A stretch of DNA of 64,000 bases, taken from the NCBI RefSeq assembly GCF_002939865.1, contig NZ_MDEE01000014.1, positions 54,598 to 118,597 of the forward strand. Direction: 5' to 3'. This DNA is from Xanthomonas dyei (GTDB lineage: Bacteria > Pseudomonadota > Gammaproteobacteria > Xanthomonadales > Xanthomonadaceae). The position numbers and the translations under genes are program-made. Below are positions 29,936 to 39,455 of this stretch, piece by piece. Numbering within the stretch: position 1 is the first letter of the stretch; every line of letters begins with the position of its first letter. Under the pieces are notes generated by a model. That model searched no databases. It worked only from the letters and a program-made list of their open reading frames with translations, and was not told the DNA's origin.

Positions 29936-30739
29936 CTATTCCACGCCGGACTCACTTGTCGGTACGAGGGTCTGCGATCGCTTCCCTGCCGGTTGCGTCA
30001 ACGCATACAGGATCCGCAGATCCTCGGCATCCAGCGTACTAGCGCTGTTGCTGCGGTAGTGGTGATGGAAGGCCTGTAGCGTGGCGGCGGGATCGTCGAG
30101 GCCATAACCCAGCAACGCAAGCGCCTGCCAGGGGTCGAAGCCTGCCGGTGCCGGCGGCGCGTCCGGGGCGGGCCAGCGGCCGAAGCCGGCATCGGCCAGG
30201 CGTTTCCAGGGAAACAGCGGGCCTGGGTCGTTCTTGCGTGTGGGAGCGACGTCTTCATGACCGACGATCTGGGTGCGCGGGATGCGCAGACGCGTGCACA
30301 GGTCTTGCAGCAACACCAGCAGGCTGTCGATCTGCGCTGGCGCGAACGCTTCGCTGCCGTCGTTGTCGAGCTCAATACCGATCGAGGCCGAATTGATGTC
30401 GGTGATGGTGCCCCAGCGGCCGGCACCGCCATGCCAGGCGCGCTGCGCGTCGCTGACCAACTGGTAGCGCTGCCCATCCTCGCCGATCAGGTAATGCGCA
30501 CTGACGCGGCCGCCGCTGTTGCGCCCGCGCAGCGTGCTCAGGCTCTGCTGCACCGAGTGCTGGTCGGTGAAGTGCAGCACGATCAGAATCGGCCGCCGCG
30601 TGTCGTAATTGGGCGACGGCACCCACTGCGCAAGCGGGTTGCGCTGCGGCGCATGCGCGCAAGCACCCAGCGACAGCGCGACCACGCAGACCAGTGCCCG
30701 CAGCCAGACCGATGAACACGAATGGGAAATAGGCGACAT
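29936..30739 (-). CDS. N-acetylmuramoyl-L-alanine amidase, AmiD-like lipoprotein
   Basis: Cleaves the amide between muramic acid and the stem peptide. 267 residues from ATG 30737-30739, with a lipoprotein signal (LRALVCVVALSLGAC) and lipobox LGAC. The Amidase_2 domain has zinc and catalytic residues in VLHFTDQHS, IGIELDND and VGHEDVAPTRKNDPGPLFPW. A C-terminal region (about 200-250) resembles the small peptidoglycan-binding-like helical domain of AmiD. Longer in-frame starts upstream would bury the lipobox. It is divergent from the NlpC/P60 gene and part of a cell-wall gene group. Confidence 0.92.
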   Translation of the reverse strand: MSPISHSCSSVWLRALVCVVALSLGACAHAPQRNPLAQWVPSPNYDTRRPILIVLHFTDQHSVQQSLSTLRGRNSGGRVSAHYLIGEDGQRYQLVSDAQRAWHGGAGRWGTITDINSASIGIELDNDGSEAFAPAQIDSLLVLLQDLCTRLRIPRTQIVGHEDVAPTRKNDPGPLFPWKRLADAGFGRWPAPDAPPAPAGFDPWQALALLGYGLDDPAATLQAFHHHYRSNSASTLDAEDLRILYALTQPAGKRSQTLVPTSESGVE

Positions 30740-31228
30740 CGGGTTTCTCTTGAGGGCACTCGGAGCGGCTGACAACAGCCCGCGAATCGTCGCCAGCACG
30801 ATGCAGATGCTGACAGCTGGAGTGTACGAGAGGAAACGCCGACGCCGGGTCATGGCCGCGGTCGCTGACGGCGGCTGCAATCGTTTATGGCCGCTCGCAG
30901 GTGGTTCGCCGCGTCACCAGGTTCGGGCGAGGCTGACGTCTGCCTAGCTGCCGGCGCTGCGGATGGCAAAGCGACATGTCAGCCTTGCCACCGATGCAAA
31001 GTGCGTGGCAGCGATCAATGGATCGACGCGCCTCCCATCGCGGCAGCACGTGATCGCAACAGCGGGAATTACCAGATTCTAGATAGCGATAACCGCTTAC
31101 GGTCTGCGCACCGCGAGCTGTCCCGCGTACACTTCCGATCACCCTCGCAACTGCTGTGCGTGGAGATCGGTGCGCCGCTCTCCAGCCAAGTTGTATTGCA
31201 CTCCACGCGCACTCCTCCAGAGCTTTTC
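30740..31228. other. Divergent intergenic region, AmiD-like / NlpC-P60
   Basis: 489 bp that should carry two divergent promoters. The NlpC/P60 frame stays open to 30887, but this part has no signal peptide or homology and looks like chance in high-GC DNA. I see no convincing promoter, hairpin or repeat. Confidence 0.4.
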
Positions 31229-32635
31229 ATGCCCCTGTCGCGCCGCTTGCTGATGTTGCTGTTGATCGCACTTGCGCTGCCCAGTCGCGCGGCGCCCGCG
31301 AGTACGTTGGCGTCGCCAGCCGCGCCATTTGCGGTCAGCGACGCGCAGCTGACGCCGGACTACTGGATCCAGCGCAGCCGCAATGCACAGGTGCCGCATT
31401 TGAACGCTGCACAGATCGCCGCCTTCAATGCCCGCCTGTTGCGCGACGATGCGTCCATGCACGATCTGTCGCAGCTACCCGAGGTCATGCCCGGCGCTGC
31501 GGTGCGTGCGCGGATCGAGTCGCTGTCGGCGCCACCGACGCGTGCGCTCTACGACGCGGATGGACATCGTATCGACGCAGCGCGCCTGTCGGATCTGCGC
31601 CACTCGCTGGCCCTGGATGCACTCTCCGCAACGGTGGCGCCGCAGTTCGCACTGGTCGTCCAGCGCGCGGCACTGCGCACCTTCCCCACCTCCCAGCGCG
31701 TGTTCACCAGTCCCGACGATCGTGATATCGACCGCTTTCAGGAGTCGGCACTGTATCCCGGCACGCCGGTGGCCGTGCTGCACACCAGTGCCGATGGCGC
31801 GTGGCGGTTTGTGCTTGCGGCCAACTACGCAGCGTGGATCGCTGCCGACAAGGTCGCCGAAAGCAGTCGCGAGCACGTGTTGCAGTACGCACAGCGCGGC
31901 CCACGCATGCTCGTGACCGGCGCCCGCGTGCAGACCGCGTACACCCCGGAGCTGCCCGCCCTCTCGGCAGTGTCGCTGGACATGGGTACCAGCCTGCCCC
32001 TGCATGCCGACTGGCCATCGCAGCAGCAGGTCAACGGACAACTGCCGCTGGCAGCCTACGTGGTGCAACTCCCAGTGCGCGATGCCGATGGTCGCTTGCA
32101 GTTGGTGCCGGCCCTGATCCCGCGCGGCGCCGATGTACGCGCCGAACCCTTGCCCGCGACCGATGCCGCGTTGCTGCGCCAGGCGTTCAAGTTTCTCGGC
32201 GAACGCTACGGCTGGGGCAACGATTACGACGCCCGCGATTGCAGTGGGTTTGTGCTGGATATCTACCGCAGTCTGGGGATTGCGCTGCCGCGCAATACCG
32301 GCGATCAGGCGCGCAGCCCGGCGCTGCGCACCGTTGCGTTCGATGCACGCGCGCCACGACCGCAACGCCTGCAACAGCTGGCGCAGCTGCGCATCGGCGA
32401 CCTGATCTACATCCCTGGCCACGTGATGCTGGTGATCGGGCACGAGCGTGGCGCTCCATGGGTGATCCACGATGTGGCCGGTGCCAACTATCGCGCTGCC
32501 GATGGCGGCGTGCAGCGTGCGGGCTTGAACGGGGTGTCGGTGACACCGCTGTTGCCGTTGCTGGCCACCGATGGCACACCGTTCATCGATCACATCACCC
32601 GCATCCAGCGCATCGCGCCGATCGGCTCCCCATGA
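31229..32635 (+). CDS. SH3-domain NlpC/P60 family peptidase
   Basis: Exported cysteine peptidase of 468 residues that probably cuts gamma-D-Glu-diamino acid bonds in murein peptides. The ATG at 31229 starts a signal peptide (MPLSRRLLMLLLIALALPS, then RAA). An N-terminal cap region (TPDYWIQRSRNAQV), two SH3b-like segments in the middle, then the NlpC/P60 domain: catalytic Cys in DYDARDCSGFVLDIY, His in PGHVMLVIGHE and the third polar residue near WVIHDVAGANY. It overlaps the following epimerase gene by ATGA, which supports coupled translation and a shared pathway: the epimerase would act on the L-Ala-D-Glu side of released peptides. Confidence 0.92.
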   Translation: MPLSRRLLMLLLIALALPSRAAPASTLASPAAPFAVSDAQLTPDYWIQRSRNAQVPHLNAAQIAAFNARLLRDDASMHDLSQLPEVMPGAAVRARIESLSAPPTRALYDADGHRIDAARLSDLRHSLALDALSATVAPQFALVVQRAALRTFPTSQRVFTSPDDRDIDRFQESALYPGTPVAVLHTSADGAWRFVLAANYAAWIAADKVAESSREHVLQYAQRGPRMLVTGARVQTAYTPELPALSAVSLDMGTSLPLHADWPSQQQVNGQLPLAAYVVQLPVRDADGRLQLVPALIPRGADVRAEPLPATDAALLRQAFKFLGERYGWGNDYDARDCSGFVLDIYRSLGIALPRNTGDQARSPALRTVAFDARAPRPQRLQQLAQLRIGDLIYIPGHVMLVIGHERGAPWVIHDVAGANYRAADGGVQRAGLNGVSVTPLLPLLATDGTPFIDHITRIQRIAPIGSP

Positions 32636-33729
32636 AGATCACCGGCTTCCGCCTCGGCATGCTGCGCGTGCCATTGAAAACACCGTTCAAGACCGCGGTG
32701 CGCACCGTGCAGACGATCGAAGACGTGGTGGTGCTGCTGCAAACCGATAGCGGACATATCGGCTATGGCGCGGCGCCGGCGACCGCGCCGATCACCGGCG
32801 ATACGCACGGCAGCATCATTGCCGCGATCCGGCAGTGCATCGCACCGCGGCTGATCGGCCAGGATGTGGCCGATCTCAATCGGCTGTGCGGCCTGGTACA
32901 CCACGCGCTGGAACGCAACACCAGCGCCAAGGCCGCGGTGGAGATCGCGCTCTACGATCTATGGGCGCAATCCTTCGGTGCGCCGCTCTATCAGCTGCTC
33001 GGTGGCGGCACGCCGCGCATCACCACCGACATCACCATCAGCGCCGATCGCATCGACATCATGGTCGCGCAGGCGCAGTCGGCATTGGCGCACGGCTATC
33101 GGTCGCTGAAGATCAAAGTAGGTAAGGACAGCGCGTCGGATGTAGAACGCGTCAAGGCGATCCACGCAGCCGTCGATGGGCGCGCATCGCTGCGCCTGGA
33201 TGCCAACCAGGGCTGGACGCCCAAACAGGCGGTGCGCAGCATGCGCCTGCTGGAAGACGCCGGCCTCGTGCTGGAATTGCTCGAACAACCGGTCAAAGCT
33301 GCCGATATCGATGGCCTGGCCTTCGTCACTGCACGCATCGACACCCCGGTGATGGCCGACGAAAGCGTGTTCTCACCATCGCAGGTGATCGACCTTCTCC
33401 AGCGTCGCGCGGCCGACATCGTCAACATCAAACTGATGAAGACCGGCGGCCTGTCCAATGCCATCCGCATCGCCGATATCGCGGCGCTGTACGCTGTGCC
33501 ATGCATGATCGGGTGCATGATCGAATCCAGCATCAGCGTCGCGGCAGCCGTGCATCTGGCGGTGGCCAAGGCCGACAGCATCACCCTGGCCGATCTGGAT
33601 GCACCGGCGTTGGGGCAATTCGACCCCACCGAGGGCGGCGTGCAGTTCGAGGACGCGCAGATCCATATCGATGACTCGCCGGGTCTGGGCATCCGCCGTA
33701 TCCGCGGGCTGGAGCTGTTGTCCGACTGA
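32632..33729 (+). CDS. Dipeptide epimerase (L-Ala-D/L-Glu epimerase type, enolase superfamily)
   Basis: 365 residues. Enolase-superfamily signatures are the acid/base lysines SLKIKVGK, metal ligands LRLDANQGW, LELLEQPV and MADESVF, and the second lysine NIKLMKTGG, with the specificity stretch GCMIESSISVAAAVHL typical of the AEE group. Such enzymes convert L-Ala-D-Glu from murein to L-Ala-L-Glu so that it can be hydrolysed and reused. ATG 32632 overlaps the NlpC/P60 stop. Related specificity (other L,L-dipeptides) cannot be ruled out. Confidence 0.9.
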   Translation: MKITGFRLGMLRVPLKTPFKTAVRTVQTIEDVVVLLQTDSGHIGYGAAPATAPITGDTHGSIIAAIRQCIAPRLIGQDVADLNRLCGLVHHALERNTSAKAAVEIALYDLWAQSFGAPLYQLLGGGTPRITTDITISADRIDIMVAQAQSALAHGYRSLKIKVGKDSASDVERVKAIHAAVDGRASLRLDANQGWTPKQAVRSMRLLEDAGLVLELLEQPVKAADIDGLAFVTARIDTPVMADESVFSPSQVIDLLQRRAADIVNIKLMKTGGLSNAIRIADIAALYAVPCMIGCMIESSISVAAAVHLAVAKADSITLADLDAPALGQFDPTEGGVQFEDAQIHIDDSPGLGIRRIRGLELLSD

Positions 33730-34020
33730 CCTGCCCGTTGCAGGCGACATGTCCGGCGGCAAGCAACGGCGCACTTGACCGCCGACGTAGGCGGGCCCTT
33801 GCCGCCTGCTTGCGCCATCCACACCGTAAAAACAACGGACACAGCGATCGCGATCCAACGTAGCGCTGCAATGCACTCAGCATCGCCATGCGCCACATAC
33901 CCGCGTTGCTGGGTACAGTAGGCCTGCCCACCCGACACCCTCGGTTACGGTAAGCGTGCCGTCATCCACACCGATACACCGCATCCCTCACCAGCTCGTC
34001 CCCTGCCGTCCGGAGCCCGC

Positions 34021-34797
34021 ATGCGCCTTGCCATCCTGTTGCGATCCACCCTGCTCCTGGCGCTGGCACTGTGCAGCAATAGCGCCGCCGCAGGCGAACC
34101 GATCCAGGCGCTGCAGCAGGCACGCGCGCTGATCGTGGTGACCACGCCGGACTGGAATAGCACCCAGGCGCGACTGCAGACCTTTACGCGTGTGGACGGT
34201 CAGTGGGCGCCGGCCGCACCGGGATTTGCCGTCGCACTGGGCCGGCATGGCAGCGCCTGGGGTGAAGGCCTGCATCCGGCGCAATCGCAAGGCCCGCAAA
34301 AGCGCGAAGGCGATGGCCGCAGCCCGGCCGGCGTGTTCGCCATCGGCCCGGCATTTGGCTATTCCGCCAGCATCGACAGCGCCATGCCGTATCAGGCGAT
34401 GAGCGCCACGCATTACTGCATGGATGTGCCCGGCTCGCCGCTGTACAACCGCATCGTCGATGCAGCGCAGGTCGGTGAAGCGGCGGTGGCCGGGTCCACC
34501 GAGCCGATGCGCCTGGACCTGCGCCATCCCGGCGATGCGCGGTATCGCGAAGGTTTCGTCATCGCACATAACCCCAACAATATCGCCGGGCGCGGTAGCT
34601 GTATTTTTGCGCATCTGTGGCGCACTCCAGGGCAGTTCACCGCGGGCTGCACGGCGATGGCGCCTGCCGACATGCAGCGTCTGCTGGCGTGGTTGAAGCC
34701 TGCAGACAAACCGTTATTCGTGTTGCTGCCGCGCGCCGACTACGCGCGCCTGCAAGCGCAGTGGCAGTTGCCTGATCTGGTCGAGGCCGTACCATGA
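34021..34797 (+). CDS. L,D-transpeptidase-fold exported protein
   Basis: 258 residues with a signal peptide (MRLAILLRSTLLLALALCS, then NSAAA). The YkuD-type catalytic region is GSCIFAHLWRTPGQF followed by TAGCTAM, with the nucleophilic Cys and His; GDGRSPAGVFAIGPAFGY is the usual upstream part. It may be a true L,D-transpeptidase or an L,D-carboxypeptidase-like member, as several subfamilies share this pattern. It overlaps the next gene (permease) by four bases (ATGA), so the two are translationally coupled. Confidence 0.85.
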   Translation: MRLAILLRSTLLLALALCSNSAAAGEPIQALQQARALIVVTTPDWNSTQARLQTFTRVDGQWAPAAPGFAVALGRHGSAWGEGLHPAQSQGPQKREGDGRSPAGVFAIGPAFGYSASIDSAMPYQAMSATHYCMDVPGSPLYNRIVDAAQVGEAAVAGSTEPMRLDLRHPGDARYREGFVIAHNPNNIAGRGSCIFAHLWRTPGQFTAGCTAMAPADMQRLLAWLKPADKPLFVLLPRADYARLQAQWQLPDLVEAVP

Positions 34798-36101
34798 GCA
34801 CGCCAACGCCGCCGCCCGATAGCACCGGCCTGGTGCGTGTGGTCAGCCGCTGGCAGATCGTTGGCTTATCGATCAACGATGTCATCGGCAGCGGCATCTA
34901 CCTGTTGCCCGCGGCCACCGCGGCACTGCTGGGGCCGATGAGCCTGTGGGCGGTGATGCTGGCCGGGCTGGCGGTGGCCTTGCTGGTGCTGTGTTACGCG
35001 CAGGCAGCCAGTTATTTCGATACGCCCGGCGGCAGTTACCTCTACACGCGCGAGGCGTTTGGCCCCTTTGTCGGGTTTCAGATCGGTTGGATGATCTGGC
35101 TGACCCGTATCAGCTCGGCGGCGGCTTTAAGCAACGGGCTGGCCGATGCGGTGGCGCGGTTCTGGCCCACCGCTTCCACCGATGCATGGGCGCGCACCTT
35201 GGTCGTCGTCGGCTCGCTAGGTGTGCTGACCGCGATCAACGTCATCGGCGTCAAGTCGGCTGCGCGCACCGGCATCGCCCTGGTGATCGGCAAACTGGTG
35301 CCGTTGCTGTTGTTCGTGGCAATCGGGCTGTTCTATGTGGATTGGTCGTGGGCGTTTGCCGGCACATCGCCTGACCTGCGCGACCTGGGCAATCTCGGCG
35401 AAGCCGCACTGCTGCTGCTGTTTGCCTATGCGGGGTTCGAAAATATTCCCGCCGCTGCCGGCGAATACCGCAACCCGCGCCGCGACGTGCCATTTGCGCT
35501 CATCACCATGATCGTCACGGTGACCCTGATCTATGCCGCGGTGCAGGTTGTCGCGCAGGGGACGCTGCCCAATCTTGCGGCCTCGCCCACCCCGTTGGCG
35601 GATGCGGCCAGCGGCTTCGGGGGCGAGGCGCTGGCGCTGATTCTCACCGTAGGCGCCACCATTTCCATCCTGGGCACGACCAGCAACACGGTGATGCTCG
35701 GTCCGCGCTTTCTGTTCGCGCTCGCGCAGGACGGCTACGGACCGGCGTTTCTGGCACGCGTGCATCCGCGCTTTCATACTCCCGCAGCCGCGGTGCTCAC
35801 CCAGGGCGTGTTGTCGCTGGCGCTCGCATTGTCGGGCTCGTTCACCCAGCTGGCGCTGCTGTCGATGGTCACGCGCTTGTTCGCCTACATCGGCACGGCG
35901 GCGGCGGTGATCGTGCTGGCGCGCCGCTATCGGCAACGTACCGACACGCTACGGCTACCGGGAGGCCCGCTGATTCCCGCCGCTGCGTTGTTGCTGTCGC
36001 TCGGCTTGCTGGCCAGTGCCAGCTGGCAAAATCTTGCGGCAGCAGGCGTGGCATTGCGGGTGGGCTGGGCATTCCACCTGTTTCCGCGCAAGACGGTATA
36101 G
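34794..36101 (+). CDS. APC-family amino acid/amine permease
   Basis: Inner-membrane transporter of 435 residues with about twelve hydrophobic segments. Typical APC features are the first-helix glycine motif INDVIGSGIYLLPAA, the TM3 region TPGGSYLYTREAFG and the conserved loop ENIPAAAGEYRNPRRDVP. The substrate is unknown. Overlap with the L,D-transpeptidase-like gene and neighbouring murein peptide enzymes suggest uptake of an amino acid or small amine linked to wall turnover. This is inference from context. Confidence 0.9.
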   Translation: MSTPTPPPDSTGLVRVVSRWQIVGLSINDVIGSGIYLLPAATAALLGPMSLWAVMLAGLAVALLVLCYAQAASYFDTPGGSYLYTREAFGPFVGFQIGWMIWLTRISSAAALSNGLADAVARFWPTASTDAWARTLVVVGSLGVLTAINVIGVKSAARTGIALVIGKLVPLLLFVAIGLFYVDWSWAFAGTSPDLRDLGNLGEAALLLLFAYAGFENIPAAAGEYRNPRRDVPFALITMIVTVTLIYAAVQVVAQGTLPNLAASPTPLADAASGFGGEALALILTVGATISILGTTSNTVMLGPRFLFALAQDGYGPAFLARVHPRFHTPAAAVLTQGVLSLALALSGSFTQLALLSMVTRLFAYIGTAAAVIVLARRYRQRTDTLRLPGGPLIPAAALLLSLGLLASASWQNLAAAGVALRVGWAFHLFPRKTV

Positions 36102-36187
36102 CAGCTTCGCAACACGCTCGCGCCGCACTCACGCACGTCTAACCGGGCACGCCCAACGCTGCGCTCTCACCTGCATGGGAGCTTGCG

Positions 36188-36685
36188 ATGAAACTGCGCC
36201 GCGTCTACAGCACACCCGATCTTGAAAGCGCGCAGCGCGTGTTGCAATCCGCGCGCAGTGCCGGCATCGGCAACGAGGCGTTGTCGCTGATTGCCCGCGC
36301 GGATATCGAACTGCACGACGTCCCGGACGAGCGCAAGGACGCCAAGACCGATTTCGTGCCGGCCGCAGCGCGCGGCGCGGCCACCGGTGGCGCGGCCGGG
36401 TTGGTGGCAGGGCTGGTTGCAGTCGCTGTGCCGCCAATCGGCCTGACCCTGGCCGGCGTTGGCGTCATGGCACTGGCCGGCGCGCTGGTGGGCAGTTGGT
36501 CGTCGGCTCTGATCGGCGCCACCGTGCCCGACCCGGTGCGTCGTCAGTTCGAGGACGAAATCGAAGCCGGCCGTGTCCTGGTCGTCATCGATGCCGACGA
36601 ACAGGCCTTGCAGGCTGCGGAAGCGTCAGTCCTTGCTGCCGGCGCAAAACCGCTGCCGTATGAGGCCGCGTCTGCTGCGGTATGA
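36188..36685 (+). CDS. Glycine-zipper, DUF1269-like protein
   Basis: 165 residues. An N-terminal globular piece (KLRRVYSTPDLESAQRVLQS, then DIELHDVPDER) is followed by a Gly/Ala-rich hydrophobic stretch (ATGGAAGLVAGLVAVAVPP and LAGVGVMALAGALVGSW) with a glycine-zipper look, then a short C-terminal alpha/beta unit (EIEAGRVLVVIDADEQ). The pattern matches small stress-associated proteins of the DUF1269 type, probably membrane-associated. Function unknown. Confidence 0.75.
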   Translation: MKLRRVYSTPDLESAQRVLQSARSAGIGNEALSLIARADIELHDVPDERKDAKTDFVPAAARGAATGGAAGLVAGLVAVAVPPIGLTLAGVGVMALAGALVGSWSSALIGATVPDPVRRQFEDEIEAGRVLVVIDADEQALQAAEASVLAAGAKPLPYEAASAAV

Positions 36686-36840
36686 AAGGCATCGCACGCG
36701 GGTAAACGCAGCACCCCTGTTTGGAGAGATGCATGAGCGCAGCGGCAACCTCGCCTTGACCCAACCATCACCTCGCGTGCCGCGCTGTTAACACGGCGCT
36801 GCTTAGGTTGATTCGCACATTCGCAATGATGGAGACGCGC

Positions 36841-37173
36841 ATGAACGTGCCGTACCAGATTCCAGGCCGCGCGCCGGACGAAGACCGCAGCCAGAACGTA
36901 TCCAGCTACTGGCGTGAACGTTTTACCGAAGAGCCGTATTACACCGAAGGCGACCGTTACGAAGATTACGAAAGCGCCTATCTGGTCGGGCATGAAGCAC
37001 GTATCCGCGAAAATGCGCGCGCCTACGATCAGGTCGAAGCCGAACTGCATCGCGATTGGGAAGCCAAGCGCGGCACCGATGGCCTGAGTTGGAGCAAGGC
37101 ACGCCACGCGGTCAAGCGCGCGTGGGAAAACGCAGCCGATTTCGTCTCTGGCGAGAGCAAATCCAAACCGTAA
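36841..37173 (+). CDS. Small acidic hypothetical protein
   Basis: 110 residues, start ATG 36841 with GGAGA at 36831-36835. Rich in Glu, Asp, Arg and Tyr (ERFTEEPYYTEGDRYEDYE), no signal or membrane segment; the C-terminal part contains SWSKARHAVKRAWENAADF. Highly charged and probably soluble, perhaps stress-related like the upstream gene. I do not recognise a named domain. A strong terminator follows immediately. Confidence 0.78.
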   Translation: MNVPYQIPGRAPDEDRSQNVSSYWRERFTEEPYYTEGDRYEDYESAYLVGHEARIRENARAYDQVEAELHRDWEAKRGTDGLSWSKARHAVKRAWENAADFVSGESKSKP

Positions 37174-37208
37174 ACCACAACGCCACCGTCAAGGTGGCGT
37201 TGTGGTTT
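37172..37208. terminator. Rho-independent terminator, bidirectional
   Basis: AAACCACAACGCCACC and GGTGGCGTTGTGGTTT form a perfect 16-bp stem with a 5-base loop, overlapping the stop codon of the 36841 gene. It serves that gene and, read in reverse, the convergent YiaA-like gene ending at 37225. Confidence 0.9.
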
Positions 37209-37224
37209 CAGTACCGATGCGCGA

Positions 37225-37659
37225 TCAATCCAACGGCGGCGGTACGACGCGCGAGCTGTACGGCGTCGCATCCGCTTCCATCGCATCGCGCGTGTTCTTT
37301 TGCACGGCCACCGCGCCAAACAGGCTCAATGCATAGGCCATTGCGTAAAAGCCTTTCTCGCTCAGCAGCAAGGTGGCGTTGAACAAACCGACCGCCAGCA
37401 ACACCAGCGCGATGATCAGCGAAAACCAGCAGATGGCGTAGTAAAGACCTGTCACCGGAATTCCGTCCGCGCGGTCACGCACGCTCTTCTGCAACGACAC
37501 CGATGCGAACAGACCAAACAATAGCAACGTGAAGTAGTAGCCCTTCTCGTTGAGCAGCATCTGCGCGTTCCATAAGCCGATCAGATACGCGGCGCCGCCC
37601 GCCAACAAGGCGGCCCACGACGCGGCGATAAAGGCGGACGAGGTTTTTTGCGTGGCCAT
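37225..37659 (-). CDS. YiaA/YiaB-family inner-membrane protein
   Basis: 144 residues with four membrane helices arranged as two YiaAB repeats: [19 protein letters not shown] with [15 protein letters not shown], then [17 protein letters not shown] with [15 protein letters not shown]. Each repeat ends with the shared (N/S)EKG(Y/F) motif. The role of the family is unknown. The ATG at 37657-37659 has AAGGAG just upstream (revcomp of CTCCTTTT). Confidence 0.9.
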   Translation of the reverse strand: MATQKTSSAFIAASWAALLAGGAAYLIGLWNAQMLLNEKGYYFTLLLFGLFASVSLQKSVRDRADGIPVTGLYYAICWFSLIIALVLLAVGLFNATLLLSEKGFYAMAYALSLFGAVAVQKNTRDAMEADATPYSSRVVPPPLD

Positions 37660-37841
37660 GGAAACTCCTTTTCATGGTGAAATTGCAGGATGAAACAACG
37701 ATGTGAGACGCGGCCCGCCTGCGGAGAGTGACTTGCGACAAGGGCGACCCCGATAGCGTCGTGTAAGGTACTTGAAAACCCGACGCGGAACACGTTGCGG
37801 GAGGGCTGCAGCGTGACCGTGCCCATCCCCTGGAGGACCTC

Positions 37842-39020
37842 ATGTCTATCCGTCGTCTGCTTGCTCTGGCCTGCTCGGCCACCCTATTCACCACCAGCGC
37901 CGTACTGGCCGCACCTGCTGCCGCTCCTGCGGCCTCCATTCCCAAGGCGCAATGGCCCTTCCAGGCCACGACCGTCGCCGACTTCGACGAGCCGTGGGCG
38001 ATGACCTTTTTGCCCGATGGCACGCTGCTGGTCAGCGAAAAACGCGGCGCGCTGATGCGTCTGGACCCCAAGACCAATCGCAAGAGCGCCGTGACCGGTG
38101 TGCCGGCGGTCGCTTACGGCGGCCAGGGCGGGTTTGGCGATGTCCTGGCGCACCCGCGCTTCGCCAAGAATGGCCTGGTCTATGTGAGCTACGCCGAACC
38201 GGGCGAGGGCGACACCCGCGGCGCGGCAGTCGCGCGTGCCAAGCTCACGCTGGATGCCACCGGCGGTGGCACCTTGTCCGATCTCAAAGTGATCTGGCGA
38301 CAGAATCCCAAGGTGTCCGGCAATGGCCATTTCGGCCATCGGCTCGCGTTCGGCCCGGATGGCAAGCTGTGGATCACCTCCAGCGAGCGCCAGAAGTTCG
38401 ATCCGGCGCAAGACATGAAAGCCAATCTCGGCAAATTGATCCGGCTCAACGACGACGGCAGCGTGCCGGCCGACAATCCGTTCGCCGCGCAGGGTGGCGT
38501 GGCCGCGCAGGTGTGGTCGCTGGGCCATCGCAACATCCTGGGCATCGCATTCGACGGCAAGGGCCGATTGTGGGAACACGAGATGGGCCCGGCCGGCGGC
38601 GATGAGCTCAACCTGATCCAGCGCGGCGCCAACTATGGCTACCCGATCGTCTCCAATGGCGACCACTACGACGGTACGCCGATTCCCGACCACAACACAC
38701 GCCCGGAATTTGCCGCACCCAAGATCAGCTGGACACCTGTGATTTCGCCGGCAGGTTTTGTGATCTACAACGGCACGCAGTTCCCGGCGTGGCGCGGCCA
38801 GGGCTTTATCGGCGGCCTGTCGTCGATGGCGCTGGTGCAGGTCTCGCTGGGCGATCAGCCACGCGAAGTGGCCCGTTACGACATGGGCGCACGCATCCGC
38901 GAAGTGGAGCAAGGCCCCGACGGCGCGTTGTGGCTGCTGGAAGACGAAGCCAGCGGCAGCACCGGGCGTCTGCTCAAGCTCGCGCCCAAGAGCAAGGCTG
39001 CGGTCGAAAACGACGCGTAA
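37842..39020 (+). CDS. PQQ-dependent sugar dehydrogenase (soluble aldose dehydrogenase type)
   Basis: Periplasmic beta-propeller oxidoreductase, 392 residues, with a signal peptide ([19 protein letters not shown], then AVLAAPAAA). Family hallmarks are LDEPWAM-like [53 protein letters not shown] and [14 protein letters not shown], which supply PQQ and calcium contacts. It resembles E. coli YliI/Asd rather than the membrane glucose dehydrogenase. PQQ synthesis genes are not in this window. RBS-like GGAGGA at 37832-37837. Confidence 0.92.
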   Translation: MSIRRLLALACSATLFTTSAVLAAPAAAPAASIPKAQWPFQATTVADFDEPWAMTFLPDGTLLVSEKRGALMRLDPKTNRKSAVTGVPAVAYGGQGGFGDVLAHPRFAKNGLVYVSYAEPGEGDTRGAAVARAKLTLDATGGGTLSDLKVIWRQNPKVSGNGHFGHRLAFGPDGKLWITSSERQKFDPAQDMKANLGKLIRLNDDGSVPADNPFAAQGGVAAQVWSLGHRNILGIAFDGKGRLWEHEMGPAGGDELNLIQRGANYGYPIVSNGDHYDGTPIPDHNTRPEFAAPKISWTPVISPAGFVIYNGTQFPAWRGQGFIGGLSSMALVQVSLGDQPREVARYDMGARIREVEQGPDGALWLLEDEASGSTGRLLKLAPKSKAAVENDA

Positions 39021-39455
39021 GCGGCGTGAGATCGGCCGTTATCGGCACTGCCTGCGCATCGAGATGCGCAGGCAGTGCACCGCGGCATCTCGGCGCGCGT
39101 TCTGCCGTGCGTCAGCAGTCACATCAATGGCGGCGGTTCTGTCTCGTCGGCGCGCTGCATGCGCCACAAACGCAATCTGTCACTGCCCGCGTAAGCCTGT
39201 GCGCTAACGCGCTGGGACGCGCTTGTCTCCGCAGCGACGACGACCTCAACGCGTGCATGCATGGGTGCGCCGATCTCAACACGCACCTGCGGTGCAACCG
39301 CAGGCCAGGCCACGCTCCCCGCTGTCCTATCACGCGCTACCCGCCGCTACCCGCACGGGCGACAGTCAGTGGCGTTGGCCACGTCTCGCGCGCGATCTCA
39401 TTGCAACAGACTGCCTAACGACGCAACGGTGCACCACCCGCCTTGACCAGCGCGC
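39021..39455. other. Intergenic region between convergent genes
   Basis: 435 bp between the sugar dehydrogenase and the beta-glucosidase. It contains the long hairpin at 39045-39078. The rest has only short overlapping high-GC frames without ribosome sites; nothing else is recognisable. Confidence 0.5.
39045..39078. terminator. Long perfect hairpin downstream of the sugar dehydrogenase
   Basis: GCACTGCCTGCGCATC and GATGCGCAGGCAGTGC form a 16-bp perfect stem with a 2-base nominal loop. No U-run follows, so it is more likely an mRNA-protecting hairpin or a Rho-linked terminator than a classical intrinsic one. Confidence 0.55.

Noticed and set aside
30887..31228. N-terminal extension of the NlpC/P60 gene
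   Set aside because: The frame is open but a clear signal peptide starts at 31229, and the upstream part has no domain or ribosome site.
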